A stretch of 45,883 bases of DNA. Source: Acidobacteriaceae bacterium (lineage in GTDB: Bacteria > Acidobacteriota > Terriglobia > Bryobacterales > Bryobacteraceae). The stretch is from contig JADCJL010000070.1 of NCBI GenBank assembly GCA_020247055.1, positions 1-45,883 on the forward strand, given 5' to 3'. Shown piece after piece: positions 18,539-26,836 of the stretch (position 1 is its first letter; each line of letters begins with the position of its first letter). Made by a program: the position numbers and the translations under genes. A model generated the notes under the pieces. It saw nothing but the letters and a program-made list of their open reading frames with translations. It did no database searches and was not told the DNA's origin.

Positions 18539-18754
18539 CTTAGGGCAGTTTCGTATCGGCGTATTGCCAAGCGCTTGGGAGTTCCTGCTCGACAAACGCG
18601 AGGCTTTCGTTTCTGCCCAGCAACCGCAACGCCTCTTTTTAGCCACGCAGTGATCGTCCATTGCGCGGATTTCTTTCAAGATCCAGGCGAGAGACAGCTC
18701 CCGCCTAGGTAGCTCTGTTGGTGAGTAGGAGCGCTTCCCCGAGATTTTCCCGGG
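18539..18754. other. Spacer without recognised gene
   Basis: This stretch lies between the PilZ gene and the TPR-gene relic. Short frames on both strands show no family resemblance. Nothing is supported. Confidence 0.4.
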
Positions 18755-19123
18755 TCAATCGGCCGGCTTCTTGTAGGCGAGGGCATCTTCGAGTTGGACG
18801 ACTTTCTGCGCGTGGCGGATTTCGTCCGGGGTGTAGCGGCGGGCTTGGGCGATGCGGGCCTGGAGATCGACCTGGACGACTTCGAGGATCTGCCTGGCGG
18901 GGTTGAGCATGGTGAAGGCAGCGGCGGGGGCGGGTTGGAAGGAGGCGGGTGGGGCGGTCGATGGGCTGCCAGGCGTGGGCTGCGCGGTCGGGTAGGGTGG
19001 GCGGATGGGAGTTGGGGCTGAGGGATAGGCGATTCCCCAGTGGGCCATGGGGGAGGCGGGGTCGAGTTCGGCGGCGCGGTCGCCGTGGAAGGCGTCGAGA
19101 AGGGCGAGGCCCTGGTGAAGAAG
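18755..19123 (-). pseudogene. Relic of a tetratricopeptide-repeat protein gene
   Basis: The frame runs from a TAG at 19124-19126 to TGA at 18755-18757. It reads LLHQGLALLDAFHGD, AAELDPASPMAHWGIAYP, then a proline-rich stretch, then ILEVVQVDLQARIAQARRYT and VVQLEDALAYKKPAD. In full-length TPR proteins of this type the segments (F/H)HG..., AxLDPxxAMAHWGIAYAxGP and AVxxEDALAYDEPPDWYY are separated by several hundred residues. Here they are fused with the middle missing and the ends lost. No start codon with a ribosome-binding site is present. It is best read as a decaying remnant after internal deletion; recognition rests on remembered motifs. Confidence 0.6.
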
Positions 19124-19228
19124 CTATGGCGCGGACCGGGAGAAGGGAGCAGCGGCTGGGGCAGGCGCGAGGTGATTGCCCCGCGCCCGATGGGGGGGTA
19201 TGATGGGCGCGAACTGCTGAGGAGGCGC

Positions 19229-20770
19229 ATGGATTACCCCATCTTGAAGCATCTGGACGTATTGATTGGACTGGCGGTGGTGATGCTGCTGAGCTCGACG
19301 GTGGTGGCGGCGGCGACGCAGCTGGCGCTGAATGTATTTTCGGTGCGGGCGCGTTTTTTGCAGACGGCGATGGAAGAGTTGCTGCGGCAGGTGGCGCCGG
19401 GGTTGAGCCCGGAGGACGTCCGGGAGATTGGGGGGGAGCTGTTTAGGAATCGGTTGCTGGCGCCGCGGCGGTGGTTTTTCAGTAGCAGGGCCGAGGCGGT
19501 GACGCGGGAGGAGCTGGTGCTGTGCCTGCTGGATATGGCGGCGGGGCGGAGCGGGTTGGCGGGCAAGCCGGACGTGGCGCAGAAGTTGCGGGCGGCGATG
19601 GGGGAGGGCGGCATCGGAAGTCCGGTGGCGGTGGCGCGGCAGGTTTATCAGCTGATGCTGCGGTATGAGCGGGAGGCGCCGCAGGCGGCGGCGCAGGTTT
19701 GGCGGTCGAGCGCGGTGATGGACGGGGCGGCGAGCGACTTTACGGCATCGCTGTTTGCCTGGTACGACAACACGACGGCGCGGGCGCGGGAGCAGTTTTC
19801 GATGGGGGCGAAGGTGGCGGCGTCGGTAGTGGCGCTGTTGTTCTGTTTTGCGGTGCAGCTCGATTCAGTGGATCTGCTGCGGCGCTTGTCGCAGGATGAG
19901 AAGCTGCGGGCCGCGGTGGTGGCGCGGGCGGATACCGCCAAGGCGATGTATGAGCGCAAGGAGTTGGACGGGGCGGCGGCGCAGGCGAAGATGGACGCGG
20001 CGGTGGCGGAGCTGCGGGACCCGAAGGTGGCGGTGATTCCGGACCATTTTCTCTGGGAGGGGGTGGCGCAGGTGGTGGTCGCCCGGACGCAGCTGACGGC
20101 GGGCGCGTATCAGTTGGAGGTGGGGAAGGCTTCGTTTGCGGTGGCGCTGGCCGGGGACGGGGACGGATTTGCCGGTGCGGTGCGGAGCAGCGGAGCGCCG
20201 GTGGCGGTATACCAGGACAAGGACGGAGTCCGGCTGGTGGCGGGGAGTGCGGGGGTGGAACGGCTGCGTCTCGCGCGGGAGGGGGCGGCGGTAGGCAGGG
20301 CGGAGCGGGGCATCGATTGGGCGGGTTTGGGGGTGCGGTGGCCGGGGGTGTTGCTGTCGTGGATTCTGCTGAGTTTGGGCGCGCCGTTCTGGTATGACGT
20401 GCTCAAGAAGGCGCTGGCGCTGCGGTCGCTGCTGGTGAACCGGACGGAGGAGGAGACGGCGCAGCGGCAGGCGGACCAGCGAGGGGCGGGCGCGAGCGGG
20501 GGGCTGGCGGCGCGGCCGGGTTTCGACTCGACAGTACAGGGGACGCCGGACGCGGTGACGCTGGCAAAGCCGACGCCGCTCTACCTGGGAGCGCCGGAGC
20601 GGGGGGCGGGGGTGGCGCGGGTGATGCCGGAGGGCTGTGTGATCAACGTGGTGGGATGGGTGCGGGGAGAGAGCGTGGCGACGGCGGCGGGGGCGAACAT
20701 CGACAAGTGGTACAAGACGATGGAGGGGGAGTATTTCTGGGCCGGGGACGCGGAGCCGCCGGTGGCTTGA
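19229..20770 (+). CDS. Integral membrane protein of unknown function
   Basis: ATG at 19229 follows TGAGGAGG closely, giving 513 residues. Hydrophobic segments are near residues 10-35 (VLIGLAVVMLLSSTVVAAAT), about 205-222 (AASVVALLFCFAVQLDSVD) and about 375-395 (WPGVLLSWILLSLGAPFWYD). Between them lie soluble helical regions (EELLRQVAPGLSPEDVREIG; WYDNTTARAREQFSMG). The GAPFWYDVLKKALALRS motif after the last helix recurs in an uncharacterised family of bacterial membrane proteins. The C-terminal 130 residues include a disordered stretch and a beta-rich module ending EYFWAGD. Function unknown. Confidence 0.8.
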   Translation: MDYPILKHLDVLIGLAVVMLLSSTVVAAATQLALNVFSVRARFLQTAMEELLRQVAPGLSPEDVREIGGELFRNRLLAPRRWFFSSRAEAVTREELVLCLLDMAAGRSGLAGKPDVAQKLRAAMGEGGIGSPVAVARQVYQLMLRYEREAPQAAAQVWRSSAVMDGAASDFTASLFAWYDNTTARAREQFSMGAKVAASVVALLFCFAVQLDSVDLLRRLSQDEKLRAAVVARADTAKAMYERKELDGAAAQAKMDAAVAELRDPKVAVIPDHFLWEGVAQVVVARTQLTAGAYQLEVGKASFAVALAGDGDGFAGAVRSSGAPVAVYQDKDGVRLVAGSAGVERLRLAREGAAVGRAERGIDWAGLGVRWPGVLLSWILLSLGAPFWYDVLKKALALRSLLVNRTEEETAQRQADQRGAGASGGLAARPGFDSTVQGTPDAVTLAKPTPLYLGAPERGAGVARVMPEGCVINVVGWVRGESVATAAGANIDKWYKTMEGEYFWAGDAEPPVA

Positions 20771-20773
20771 GCT

Positions 20774-21694
20774 TCAGCCGCGGGTGAGGGCGACCGGGGG
20801 GGCGAAGTGGTCGCGGCTACGGCTGGCGTTCCGCGAAGCCATCCAGCGGAGGGCGTAGGCGGTGCGGGGGTCGGTGACGGCATCGGGGCGGCCGAGCGCG
20901 CTGCCCAGTTTGTTGGGAACGACTTCAAGGAAAAAGTGGGCGCCGAGGTCGCGGTAGTAGTCGAGATCGACTTCGAGAATGTTTCCTTCGTGGAAGGTGA
21001 GTTCGAGGTTGGCTTCGTGGTAGCGGATTTCCTTGAGATTATCGTCGCGGTCGAAGGTGACCGGCTTGAGGAGGGAGTGGGCGGATTCGCTGGTGAGCGC
21101 GTGGCGTAGGGCGGGGGTGACGTGGGCGAAGAAGCGGTCGCGATAGATGCCGCGGCGGGTGGCGGGTCCGGCGGGTCGGGGCGCTACTTCGATCCGTTGG
21201 ATGTGTTGCAACAGGTCGGTTTCGAGTTCCGACTGCAGGGAGCGGAGCGCTTCGATGCCGTTATAGAGGCAGAGGAGCGGCAGGCCGGATTCGCAGGCGA
21301 GTAACTGTTCGTAGGCTTGGGGGAGGTTGTCCGCCTTTAGTTTAGCGGCGAGGACGGGGTCTGCGCCCTGCAGGCGGCTGAGGGTCGGGTACTCGAACTC
21401 GACGGTGGGGCGCTTGGGGACGAGCATGAGGTGCACGTCGTGGTTCTTGCCGGGCGAGACGCGTTGGAAGGCGCCGGCCTGCTGATGGTCTTTGGCGGAG
21501 ACGATGATCTGGAAGGTGTTGTCCGGTCCGTCGTCGAACGGGAGTTCGGAAAAGCGGACGATGGAGCCGGAGAAGAAGCCGCTGCGGAGGGTTCTGGCGC
21601 GGCCGTTGCGGATGGTGATGAGGCGGTCGCCCGGGGCGGAGAACAGGCGGCGGGCGCCATCGTAGAGATGCACCGAGAGCGAGCAGAGAGCCAT
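20774..21694 (-). CDS. Hypothetical protein, 306 residues
   Basis: From ATG at 21692-21694 the protein begins ALCSLSVHLYDGARRLFSAP, a beta-rich opening (residues 1-110) with HDVHLMLVPKRPTVEFEYP, followed by a mostly helical middle. The end has alternating strands (ILEVDLDYYRDLGAHFFLEV). There is no signal peptide or membrane segment, so it is cytoplasmic. I do not recognise a family. The gene ends three bases from the membrane-protein gene and is divergent from the pentahaem cytochrome gene. TATACT lies ten bases before the ATG and no ribosome-binding site is seen. Confidence 0.75.
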   Translation of the reverse strand: MALCSLSVHLYDGARRLFSAPGDRLITIRNGRARTLRSGFFSGSIVRFSELPFDDGPDNTFQIIVSAKDHQQAGAFQRVSPGKNHDVHLMLVPKRPTVEFEYPTLSRLQGADPVLAAKLKADNLPQAYEQLLACESGLPLLCLYNGIEALRSLQSELETDLLQHIQRIEVAPRPAGPATRRGIYRDRFFAHVTPALRHALTSESAHSLLKPVTFDRDDNLKEIRYHEANLELTFHEGNILEVDLDYYRDLGAHFFLEVVPNKLGSALGRPDAVTDPRTAYALRWMASRNASRSRDHFAPPVALTRG

Positions 21695-21704
21695 GACAGG
21701 GGCC

Positions 21705-21710
21705 AGTATA
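21705..21710 (-). promoter_or_regulatory. -10 element TATACT, near-leaderless start
   Basis: TATACT on the minus strand is ten bases before the ATG of the 306-residue hypothetical protein. The predicted leader is about three or four bases and cannot hold a ribosome-binding site. Confidence 0.4.
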
Positions 21711-21733
21711 TCGCTGGTGGCCGTGGCGGGGGA

Positions 21734-21739
21734 TACAAT
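21734..21739 (+). promoter_or_regulatory. -10 element TACAAT, leaderless start
   Basis: TACAAT is followed by six bases (GGGGGC) and then the GTG at 21746 that starts the pentahaem cytochrome. The spacing places +1 at the first base of the codon. This also supports the GTG over the ATG five codons later. Confidence 0.5.
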
Positions 21740-21745
21740 GGGGGC

Positions 21746-22156
21746 GTGACGTGGCGAGTGATGGTCTTCCTGCTGGGCGCCGGTTGGCTGGGTGCGGAGC
21801 CGTTTTCGCATCAGCGCCATGCGGCGATGAAGCTCCCGTGCACGGCGTGCCACGCAACGGCGGAGACGCAGGCGCAGGCGGGCATGCCGGCCCTGGCGCG
21901 TTGCCAGACGTGCCATGCGGAGATGACGGCGCTGCCGCCGCGGTCGCCGCGGGTGTACCGGGTGAAGGACTTTGTGGCGTTTCCGCACGGGGCGCACGCG
22001 GAGGCCAAGGTGGGTTGCGCGACCTGCCACGGGGAGGTTTACACCGCCGCCAAGCTGAAGCTCGAGCGGCCGGTGACGATGGCGGCGTGCGTGGCCTGCC
22101 ACAAGGAGCGGAAGGCCACGGTTGCCTGTAACGTCTGCCACGAGTTAGGGCAGTAG
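21746..22156 (+). CDS. Pentahaem c-type cytochrome (c3/c7-like)
   Basis: The 136-residue product has a short signal peptide (RVMVFLLGAGWLGAEP) and five CxxCH haem sites: CTACH, CQTCH, CATCH, CVACH and CNVCH. Distal His residues occur in FSHQRHAAM and FPHGAHAEA, as in class III cytochromes with bis-His haems. It should be a periplasmic electron carrier of low potential. Its stop abuts the stop of the convergent PQQ-dehydrogenase gene with no bases between. The TACAAT-N6-GTG arrangement indicates a leaderless transcript. Confidence 0.9.
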   Translation: MTWRVMVFLLGAGWLGAEPFSHQRHAAMKLPCTACHATAETQAQAGMPALARCQTCHAEMTALPPRSPRVYRVKDFVAFPHGAHAEAKVGCATCHGEVYTAAKLKLERPVTMAACVACHKERKATVACNVCHELGQ

Positions 22157-24010
22157 TTACTTGATGGTCATGCCGTTGAGCGGTTCGCCGCCGGCGGGCA
22201 GGGGCGCGGCGCCGGGTTTGAAGCCGTTCGATTCGAGAATGTAGGCGACAATGCTGGCGTAGGAGTCCGCCGGGAGGGAGGCGGGAGCCGCCGGCGGCAT
22301 GGTTTTCTGCGATTTGTCGAAGAGGGCGCGGACGGTGCGGCCGGCCCAGTTGCGCTGGAAGTATTCGCCGCCGAGCGGGGTGCCGAAGGTGCCGTTAGTG
22401 AGGGTGCTGCCGTGGCAGACGGCGCAGTTGGAGTTATAAGCGGCCTTGCCGGCTTCGACCTGAGCGGCGGTGAACTGCGGGGGGACGCCGCCGGGGGCGG
22501 CGATGGGGGCGGCGGCCGGTTCGGGTTGGGGCGCGGCTTTGGAAACAACGGGCTCTTCGGCTTTGCCGGTGCCTTCCCCGGTGTAGGTGAAGGCGAGGAT
22601 GGAGCCTTTATCGAGCATGGTGCGGGTGGTGCCGCCGGAGGCGGATTCAGCGAGGCCGCCCGGGTCGGTGGCGATGTAGATGGTCTTGCCGTCAGGGTTT
22701 AGGGCGGTATCGCGGAAGCGGTTTTCCGATTGGAAGTAGCGGAAGAGGTAGCCGGATTTGGACTGGCCGTTCGGCTTGAGGGGAACGACGTAGAGAGAGC
22801 CGCGCTTGAGGGTGGTGACGAGGAGAACGGGGTCCCAGCCGGGGATGCCGGCGCCTTTGGCGGCGTAGTATTCGACGCTCGAGACGGCCACGGTGGGCCA
22901 GCAGATGAAGTCGATGCCCTGGCAGCGGGGGTCGGCGAAGTTGTAGCCGGTGGGGACGGTGAAGAGGGTGGCGAGGGGATTCTCCATCTTCTTCTTGAAG
23001 GCGGATTCGGGGGCGCGGGGGACGGAGGGGTGGATGGCGAGGTCGCTGAAGCGGAGCTGGGAGCAGGGCGGATTGGCTTCGGCCCAGCGGGCGAACTCGT
23101 AGGCCTTATTGTCGCGGAGACCGACGACGTGGGGCCAGCCGTAGTTGCGGCCGGGCTTGAGGATGTTCACTTCGTCGTCGGTTTTGGGGCCCTGTTCGGC
23201 GGAGTAGAGGGTGCCGTCGGGGCTGAAGTCGAGGCCTTGGGGGTTGCGATGGCCGAGGGTAAAGACGTGGCTCACGAGGCCGTCGATTTTGGGGTTGTCG
23301 GCGGGGATGGAGCCGTCGAGATTGATGCGGAGGGATTTGCCCTGGTAGGCGACGTAGTCTTTGGCGGCGAGCTCCTGGCGGGTGGGGAGGCGTTGGGAGA
23401 GGACCGGGAAGCAGAAGTTGCCGAGCTGGTTGTAACCCTGATCGCCGAGGGTGAGGTAGAGTTTGCCGTCGGGGCCGATTTTGAGGCGGCCGGCGACGTG
23501 GTCGTTACCGGCGGGGAGGCCGGCGATGACGGTTTGGGGGTTGGTCAGTTTGCCGTCGGCGGCGGAGTAGGAGAGCCGGACAATTTTGCCGTAGAAGTGG
23601 AGGTAGGGGCTGCGGGGATCGGTGACGGTGGGGTCGGCGGGGAGGGAGGTGTCGATGTAGGTGTAGAAGACGTAGACGGAGTCGTTGCCTTTGTTTTTGA
23701 GCAGGTCGGGGTGGAGAGCCATGCCGAGGAGGCCGTCCTGTCCGCCGGGGGCGGCGACTTCGGGGAGGGTGGCGGCGAGCTTGCGCTGGCCGGTAGCAGG
23801 GTCGACGCGGGAGATCTGTTTGCCGGTGCGTTCGGTGACCCAGAGATGGTTATCGGGGCCCCAGGTGATCTCCCAGGGTCCGGCGAGACCGGTGATGACG
23901 GTGGCTTTCTTGAACTGCTTGGGGCCGCGGATGACGGTTTCCGGGCCGTCCTGGGCGGAGAGCTGGCTCAGCAGCAGGGCGGGAAGGAGGAGGGTGGCTC
24001 TGAAAGACAT
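22157..24010 (-). CDS. PQQ-type sugar dehydrogenase fused to cytochrome c
   Basis: The product has about 617 residues from ATG at 24008-24010 (a GTG at 24017-24019 is possible). A signal peptide is followed by a six-bladed glucose/sorbosone-dehydrogenase propeller: GLAGPWEITWGPDNHLWVTE, GQDGLLGMALHPD, GNDHVAGRLKIGPDGKLYLT, HRNPQGLDFSPDGTLYSAEQ and PGRNYGWPHVVG. A proline/alanine linker leads to a C-terminal cytochrome c domain with CAVCH and a Met ligand in KTMPPAAP. Such fusions oxidise sugars or alcohols in the periplasm and pass electrons to the attached haem. It lies nine bases downstream of the DUF1080 gene and is probably co-transcribed with it. Confidence 0.9.
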   Translation of the reverse strand: MSFRATLLLPALLLSQLSAQDGPETVIRGPKQFKKATVITGLAGPWEITWGPDNHLWVTERTGKQISRVDPATGQRKLAATLPEVAAPGGQDGLLGMALHPDLLKNKGNDSVYVFYTYIDTSLPADPTVTDPRSPYLHFYGKIVRLSYSAADGKLTNPQTVIAGLPAGNDHVAGRLKIGPDGKLYLTLGDQGYNQLGNFCFPVLSQRLPTRQELAAKDYVAYQGKSLRINLDGSIPADNPKIDGLVSHVFTLGHRNPQGLDFSPDGTLYSAEQGPKTDDEVNILKPGRNYGWPHVVGLRDNKAYEFARWAEANPPCSQLRFSDLAIHPSVPRAPESAFKKKMENPLATLFTVPTGYNFADPRCQGIDFICWPTVAVSSVEYYAAKGAGIPGWDPVLLVTTLKRGSLYVVPLKPNGQSKSGYLFRYFQSENRFRDTALNPDGKTIYIATDPGGLAESASGGTTRTMLDKGSILAFTYTGEGTGKAEEPVVSKAAPQPEPAAAPIAAPGGVPPQFTAAQVEAGKAAYNSNCAVCHGSTLTNGTFGTPLGGEYFQRNWAGRTVRALFDKSQKTMPPAAPASLPADSYASIVAYILESNGFKPGAAPLPAGGEPLNGMTIK

Positions 24011-24028
24011 GATGTTCACGGGATTCGA

Positions 24029-24982
24029 TTACTTGGGGGTGGAGACGGTGATGTTGCGATAGCGGATGACGCCGTAGTGGTCGCCCTGGAGGAAGAAGGG
24101 GCCGGGTTCGGCTTCGTTGCTATCGAGGGCGCCGCCGGTGGGGCCGGGGATTTCAACGTTGTCGTGGTAGAGCTTGCCGTCGCGGAGGACGGTGACGCGG
24201 CGGCCGACGAAGGTGACGTCGAACGACGTCCACTTGCCGAGGTTGAGCGGGACGCTGGCCGGGGGCGGGTAGTGGCTGTAGATGGCGCCCATTTCGTGGT
24301 CGGGCAGTTTGCCGCCTTCGGTGCCGACCTGAATTTCGTAGCGGCCGCGGAGGTAGATGCCGCTGTTGCCGTGGTCGGGGCAGTTGACTTCGATGTGGAG
24401 TTTGAAGTTCTGGAATTTTTCGGTGGTCTTGAGGTTGGCGGCGCCGGGGCCGCGCTGGCCTTGGGTTTGCGGGTTGTCATTGACGAGTTCGCCATCGCGG
24501 GCGACCCACTTGTTGTTATTGACGTTGCCGATGGGTTCCCACCCGGTGAGGTCTTTGCCGTTGAACAGGGGGCGAGGTTCCGTCCAGGCCTTGGGCATTT
24601 TACGGTCGAGCTTGGGGGCGCGGACGGCGGCGAGTTTGGGGCCGTCTTCGGCGCCGCGTTTCTCGACGCCGGCGAGCTGATTCTTGGCCGGGGAGGTCAG
24701 TTCCCAGCTGATGGCGGGCGCGCGGCCGGCGGCGGCTACGGCCACCGTGAGTTTGTTGCCGGCGATGGTGGCGCCGAGGATCGGCTTCCAGCCGCCCCCG
24801 CGGGGTTGGACGCGGCCTTCGAGTTTGCCGTCCTTTTCGACGAGTTCCATCCATTGCGGCCAGGGCTTGCCGGTGGCGGGGGTGACGGTGAAGTCCCAAC
24901 GGCCGAGGAAGGGCTTGGCGCCGGGGACGGCGGCGGGAGCAAGGGTCGCGGCGAGGGCGGCCAGCAGGAGCAGCTTGTGCAT
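24029..24982 (-). CDS. DUF1080 (3-keto-disaccharide hydrolase-type) exported protein
   Basis: The 317-residue product has a signal peptide (1-18), an N-terminal beta-sheet region (GRWDFTVTP) and a DUF1080 concanavalin-like domain from about 135: PLFNGKDLTGWEP, WVARDGELVN, FKLHIEVNCPDHGNSGIYLR, YEIQV, GKWTSFDVTFVGRRVTVLRDG and GPFFLQGDHYGVIRYRNI. Members of this domain family hydrolyse 3-keto-glucosides or bind glycans. Being upstream of a PQQ sugar dehydrogenase suggests a joint role in oxidised-sugar metabolism. The ATG is preceded by TACAGT at six bases with no ribosome-binding site. Confidence 0.9.
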   Translation of the reverse strand: MHKLLLLAALAATLAPAAVPGAKPFLGRWDFTVTPATGKPWPQWMELVEKDGKLEGRVQPRGGGWKPILGATIAGNKLTVAVAAAGRAPAISWELTSPAKNQLAGVEKRGAEDGPKLAAVRAPKLDRKMPKAWTEPRPLFNGKDLTGWEPIGNVNNNKWVARDGELVNDNPQTQGQRGPGAANLKTTEKFQNFKLHIEVNCPDHGNSGIYLRGRYEIQVGTEGGKLPDHEMGAIYSHYPPPASVPLNLGKWTSFDVTFVGRRVTVLRDGKLYHDNVEIPGPTGGALDSNEAEPGPFFLQGDHYGVIRYRNITVSTPK

Positions 24983-24988
24983 GATTCC

Positions 24989-24994
24989 ACTGTA
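24989..24994 (-). promoter_or_regulatory. -10 element TACAGT, leaderless start
   Basis: On the minus strand TACAGT is followed by GGAATC and the ATG of the DUF1080 gene, giving the six-base spacing seen at several other starts here. Confidence 0.45.
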
Positions 24995-25003
24995 TCCCGG
25001 ACG

Positions 25004-26005
25004 CTAGCGGCGGAAGACGGGCTGGGTCCAGGCGGAGTGTCCGAAGGAGGAGTCGATGCGGGCGCGGACGTACTTTTCGGCGCCGGTGAACCTGTATTCG
25101 GGGATGGCGTCGAAGCTGGTGGCGAGCACTTTGCCGCCGTCGCCGAGGAAGGTGGTGGTGAACTTTTCCGTGTCGCGGACGTCGATTTCGATGCGGTAGG
25201 AGGCGGGGGTGATCTGGACGTCGAGGAGATTGACGCCGGAGCTGGCGTAGAAGTCCCCGCGGGCGAGAGCGTCGGTGATGGCGGCGGCGGAGAGTTCCGT
25301 GGAACGGACGACGACCCAGCCGCGGCCGGGGTTGGAGTACTCCTGGCCGGTGCGTTTGAAGACGTGGGCGTCGTCGACGCTGATGCCGTAGAGGCGCTGG
25401 CCGCCGGTGAGGAGTTCGTCCCACATCCGGTCGAGCGAGGGAGCGCCGCCGCCGCCGTGGTTATTCACGGTGGGGTGGCCGTTGTAGACCTCGAAGTGGG
25501 TGAGGCCGTTGATGCCGAGCATGTCGCGGGCGGTGATGGCCCAATGAAAGTTGGGGTGATTGACGGAGGGGAGGGCCTGGGCGCCGCGGATGTGGGCGAC
25601 GTTACGCCGGATGGTTTCAGCGACGGAGGCGCCGTGCTGGGCCTGGAGTTCGCGGGTGAGATTGAGGGCGTTGATGTGGATGGGTTTGGTGAGGTACTTG
25701 TCGGTGAGCTCTTCGGCGGGCAGGAGCAGGAATTTTTCTTTGGCGCCCAGGGTGGCGTTGAGGGCAGCGACGTCGGTGAGGTGATTGTGGTCGGTGAGGG
25801 CGAGGAAATGGTAGCCGTGTTCTCGGTACCAGGTGGCGACTTCGAGGGGCGTAGAGTCACCGTCACTATTGAGGGTGTGGGTGTGGAGGTTGCCTTTGTA
25901 CCAGCGGGGTTTGCCGGCCTCCCAGGGAGGGCGGACCTGGGTGAGGGCGATGGCGGCGGCGAGTACGGCGAACATGGTGAGGCGAGTGACCCAAACGAAA
26001 CGCAT
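25004..26005 (-). CDS. Exported PHP-domain metal-dependent phosphoesterase
   Basis: The 333-residue product has an N-terminal hydrophobic signal (about 8-22). The PHP fold begins at GNLHTHTLNSDGD (first metal His pair), then ALTDHNHLTDV, LLLPAEEL, SVNHPNFHWA, FEVYNGHPTVNNHGGGG and GISVDDAHVF, which together supply the metal ligands. The last 70 residues form a beta-sandwich (VNLLDVQITPASYRIEIDVR). PHP enzymes cleave phosphoesters with two or three metals; the exported ones are of unknown substrate. It is divergent from the S1/P1 nuclease with 47 bases between starts. TAAACT lies seven bases before the ATG. Confidence 0.88.
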   Translation of the reverse strand: MRFVWVTRLTMFAVLAAAIALTQVRPPWEAGKPRWYKGNLHTHTLNSDGDSTPLEVATWYREHGYHFLALTDHNHLTDVAALNATLGAKEKFLLLPAEELTDKYLTKPIHINALNLTRELQAQHGASVAETIRRNVAHIRGAQALPSVNHPNFHWAITARDMLGINGLTHFEVYNGHPTVNNHGGGGAPSLDRMWDELLTGGQRLYGISVDDAHVFKRTGQEYSNPGRGWVVVRSTELSAAAITDALARGDFYASSGVNLLDVQITPASYRIEIDVRDTEKFTTTFLGDGGKVLATSFDAIPEYRFTGAEKYVRARIDSSFGHSAWTQPVFRR

Positions 26006-26012
26006 GGAGGCC

Positions 26013-26018
26013 AGTTTA
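26013..26018 (-). promoter_or_regulatory. -10 element TAAACT, leaderless start
   Basis: TAAACT is separated from the PHP gene ATG by seven bases (GGCCTCC). It is back to back with the promoter of the nuclease gene. Confidence 0.45.
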
Positions 26019-26040
26019 TCGTTTTGGGGGCGGGTGCTGG

Positions 26041-26046
26041 CATACT
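26041..26046 (+). promoter_or_regulatory. -10 element CATACT, leaderless start
   Basis: CATACT is followed by six bases (GGGCCT) and the ATG at 26053 of the nuclease gene. The first position departs from TANNNT, so this is one of the weaker examples. Confidence 0.35.
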
Positions 26047-26052
26047 GGGCCT

Positions 26053-26814
26053 ATGCGCTTGATGCTGGTGTTGGCTTTGGTGAGCGGTTCGTTGTTTGGC
26101 TGGGGGAAGACGGGTCACCGGGTAACCGGGCAGATTGCGGAGAACCATCTTTCGGCCAAGGCCAAGAAGGCGATACAGGAGTTGCTCGGTGGCGAGTCGC
26201 TGGCCGAGGCGGCCAACTGGGCGGACGAGATCCGGTCCGATCCGGCATGGAAGAAGTCGGACCCGCTGCACTATGTGAACATTCCCGACGGGGTGTCCTA
26301 CGACGACGCGAGGAAGAGTTCGGCGGGCGACGTGATTACGGCGCTGCGGCAGACGGAGGCGACGCTGCGGAACAGGCGGGCGCCAAAGCGGCAGCGAGTG
26401 GAGGCGTTGAAGTTTTTCCTGCACTTCGCGGGCGATCTGCACCAGCCGCTGCACGCGGGCAAGGCGGACGACCTGGGCGGCAATCGCGTCTCGGTGCGGT
26501 GGTTTCGGGGCAACGAGTCGACCAATCTGCACACGGTGTGGGACAGTGCGCTGATTGATCAGGAGCAGTTGTCGTTCACGGAGTGGGCGCGTTTTCTCGA
26601 CCGGGCATCCGCGGCGCAGGTGAAGGAGTGGCAGGCGGCTTCCTATACCGACTGGATGGACGAGTCGCGGCGGGCGCTGCCGCAGGTGTACGATTTTCCG
26701 CGGGATCTGCCGCTGAGCTACCCGTATGTCTACCGGAACATGCCGCTGGTGAAACAGCGGCTGCTGCAGGCGGGGGTGCGCATCGCGGGTGTGCTGAACC
26801 GCATTTTTGAGTAA
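26053..26814 (+). CDS. S1/P1-type zinc nuclease
   Basis: The 253-residue product matches the trinuclear-zinc S1/P1 nucleases. A short signal peptide ends just before Trp17, whose backbone amine would bind zinc in the mature enzyme, followed by GKTGHR with His22. Then come EAANWADEIR, LHYVNIPDG, LHFAGDLHQPLHAGK, GGNRVSV and STNLHTVWDS. The enzyme cuts single-stranded DNA and RNA outside the cytoplasm, probably to scavenge phosphate and nucleosides. Length fits bacterial homologues. No ribosome-binding site is seen; a -10-like hexamer lies six bases before the ATG. Confidence 0.93.
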   Translation: MRLMLVLALVSGSLFGWGKTGHRVTGQIAENHLSAKAKKAIQELLGGESLAEAANWADEIRSDPAWKKSDPLHYVNIPDGVSYDDARKSSAGDVITALRQTEATLRNRRAPKRQRVEALKFFLHFAGDLHQPLHAGKADDLGGNRVSVRWFRGNESTNLHTVWDSALIDQEQLSFTEWARFLDRASAAQVKEWQAASYTDWMDESRRALPQVYDFPRDLPLSYPYVYRNMPLVKQRLLQAGVRIAGVLNRIFE

Positions 26815-26824
26815 AGGTTGGCGG

Positions 26825-26830
26825 TAGGTT
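26825..26830 (+). promoter_or_regulatory. -10 element TAGGTT, leaderless start
   Basis: TAGGTT is followed by CCGTTG and then GTG at 26837, again six bases. This favours GTG 26837 over the adjacent TTG 26834 as start of the S41-like gene. Confidence 0.4.
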
Positions 26831-26836
26831 CCGTTG

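Noticed and set aside
22730-26062. A 1110-codon plus-strand open frame
   Set aside because: Antisense to the PQQ dehydrogenase, DUF1080 and PHP genes; low-complexity acidic composition.
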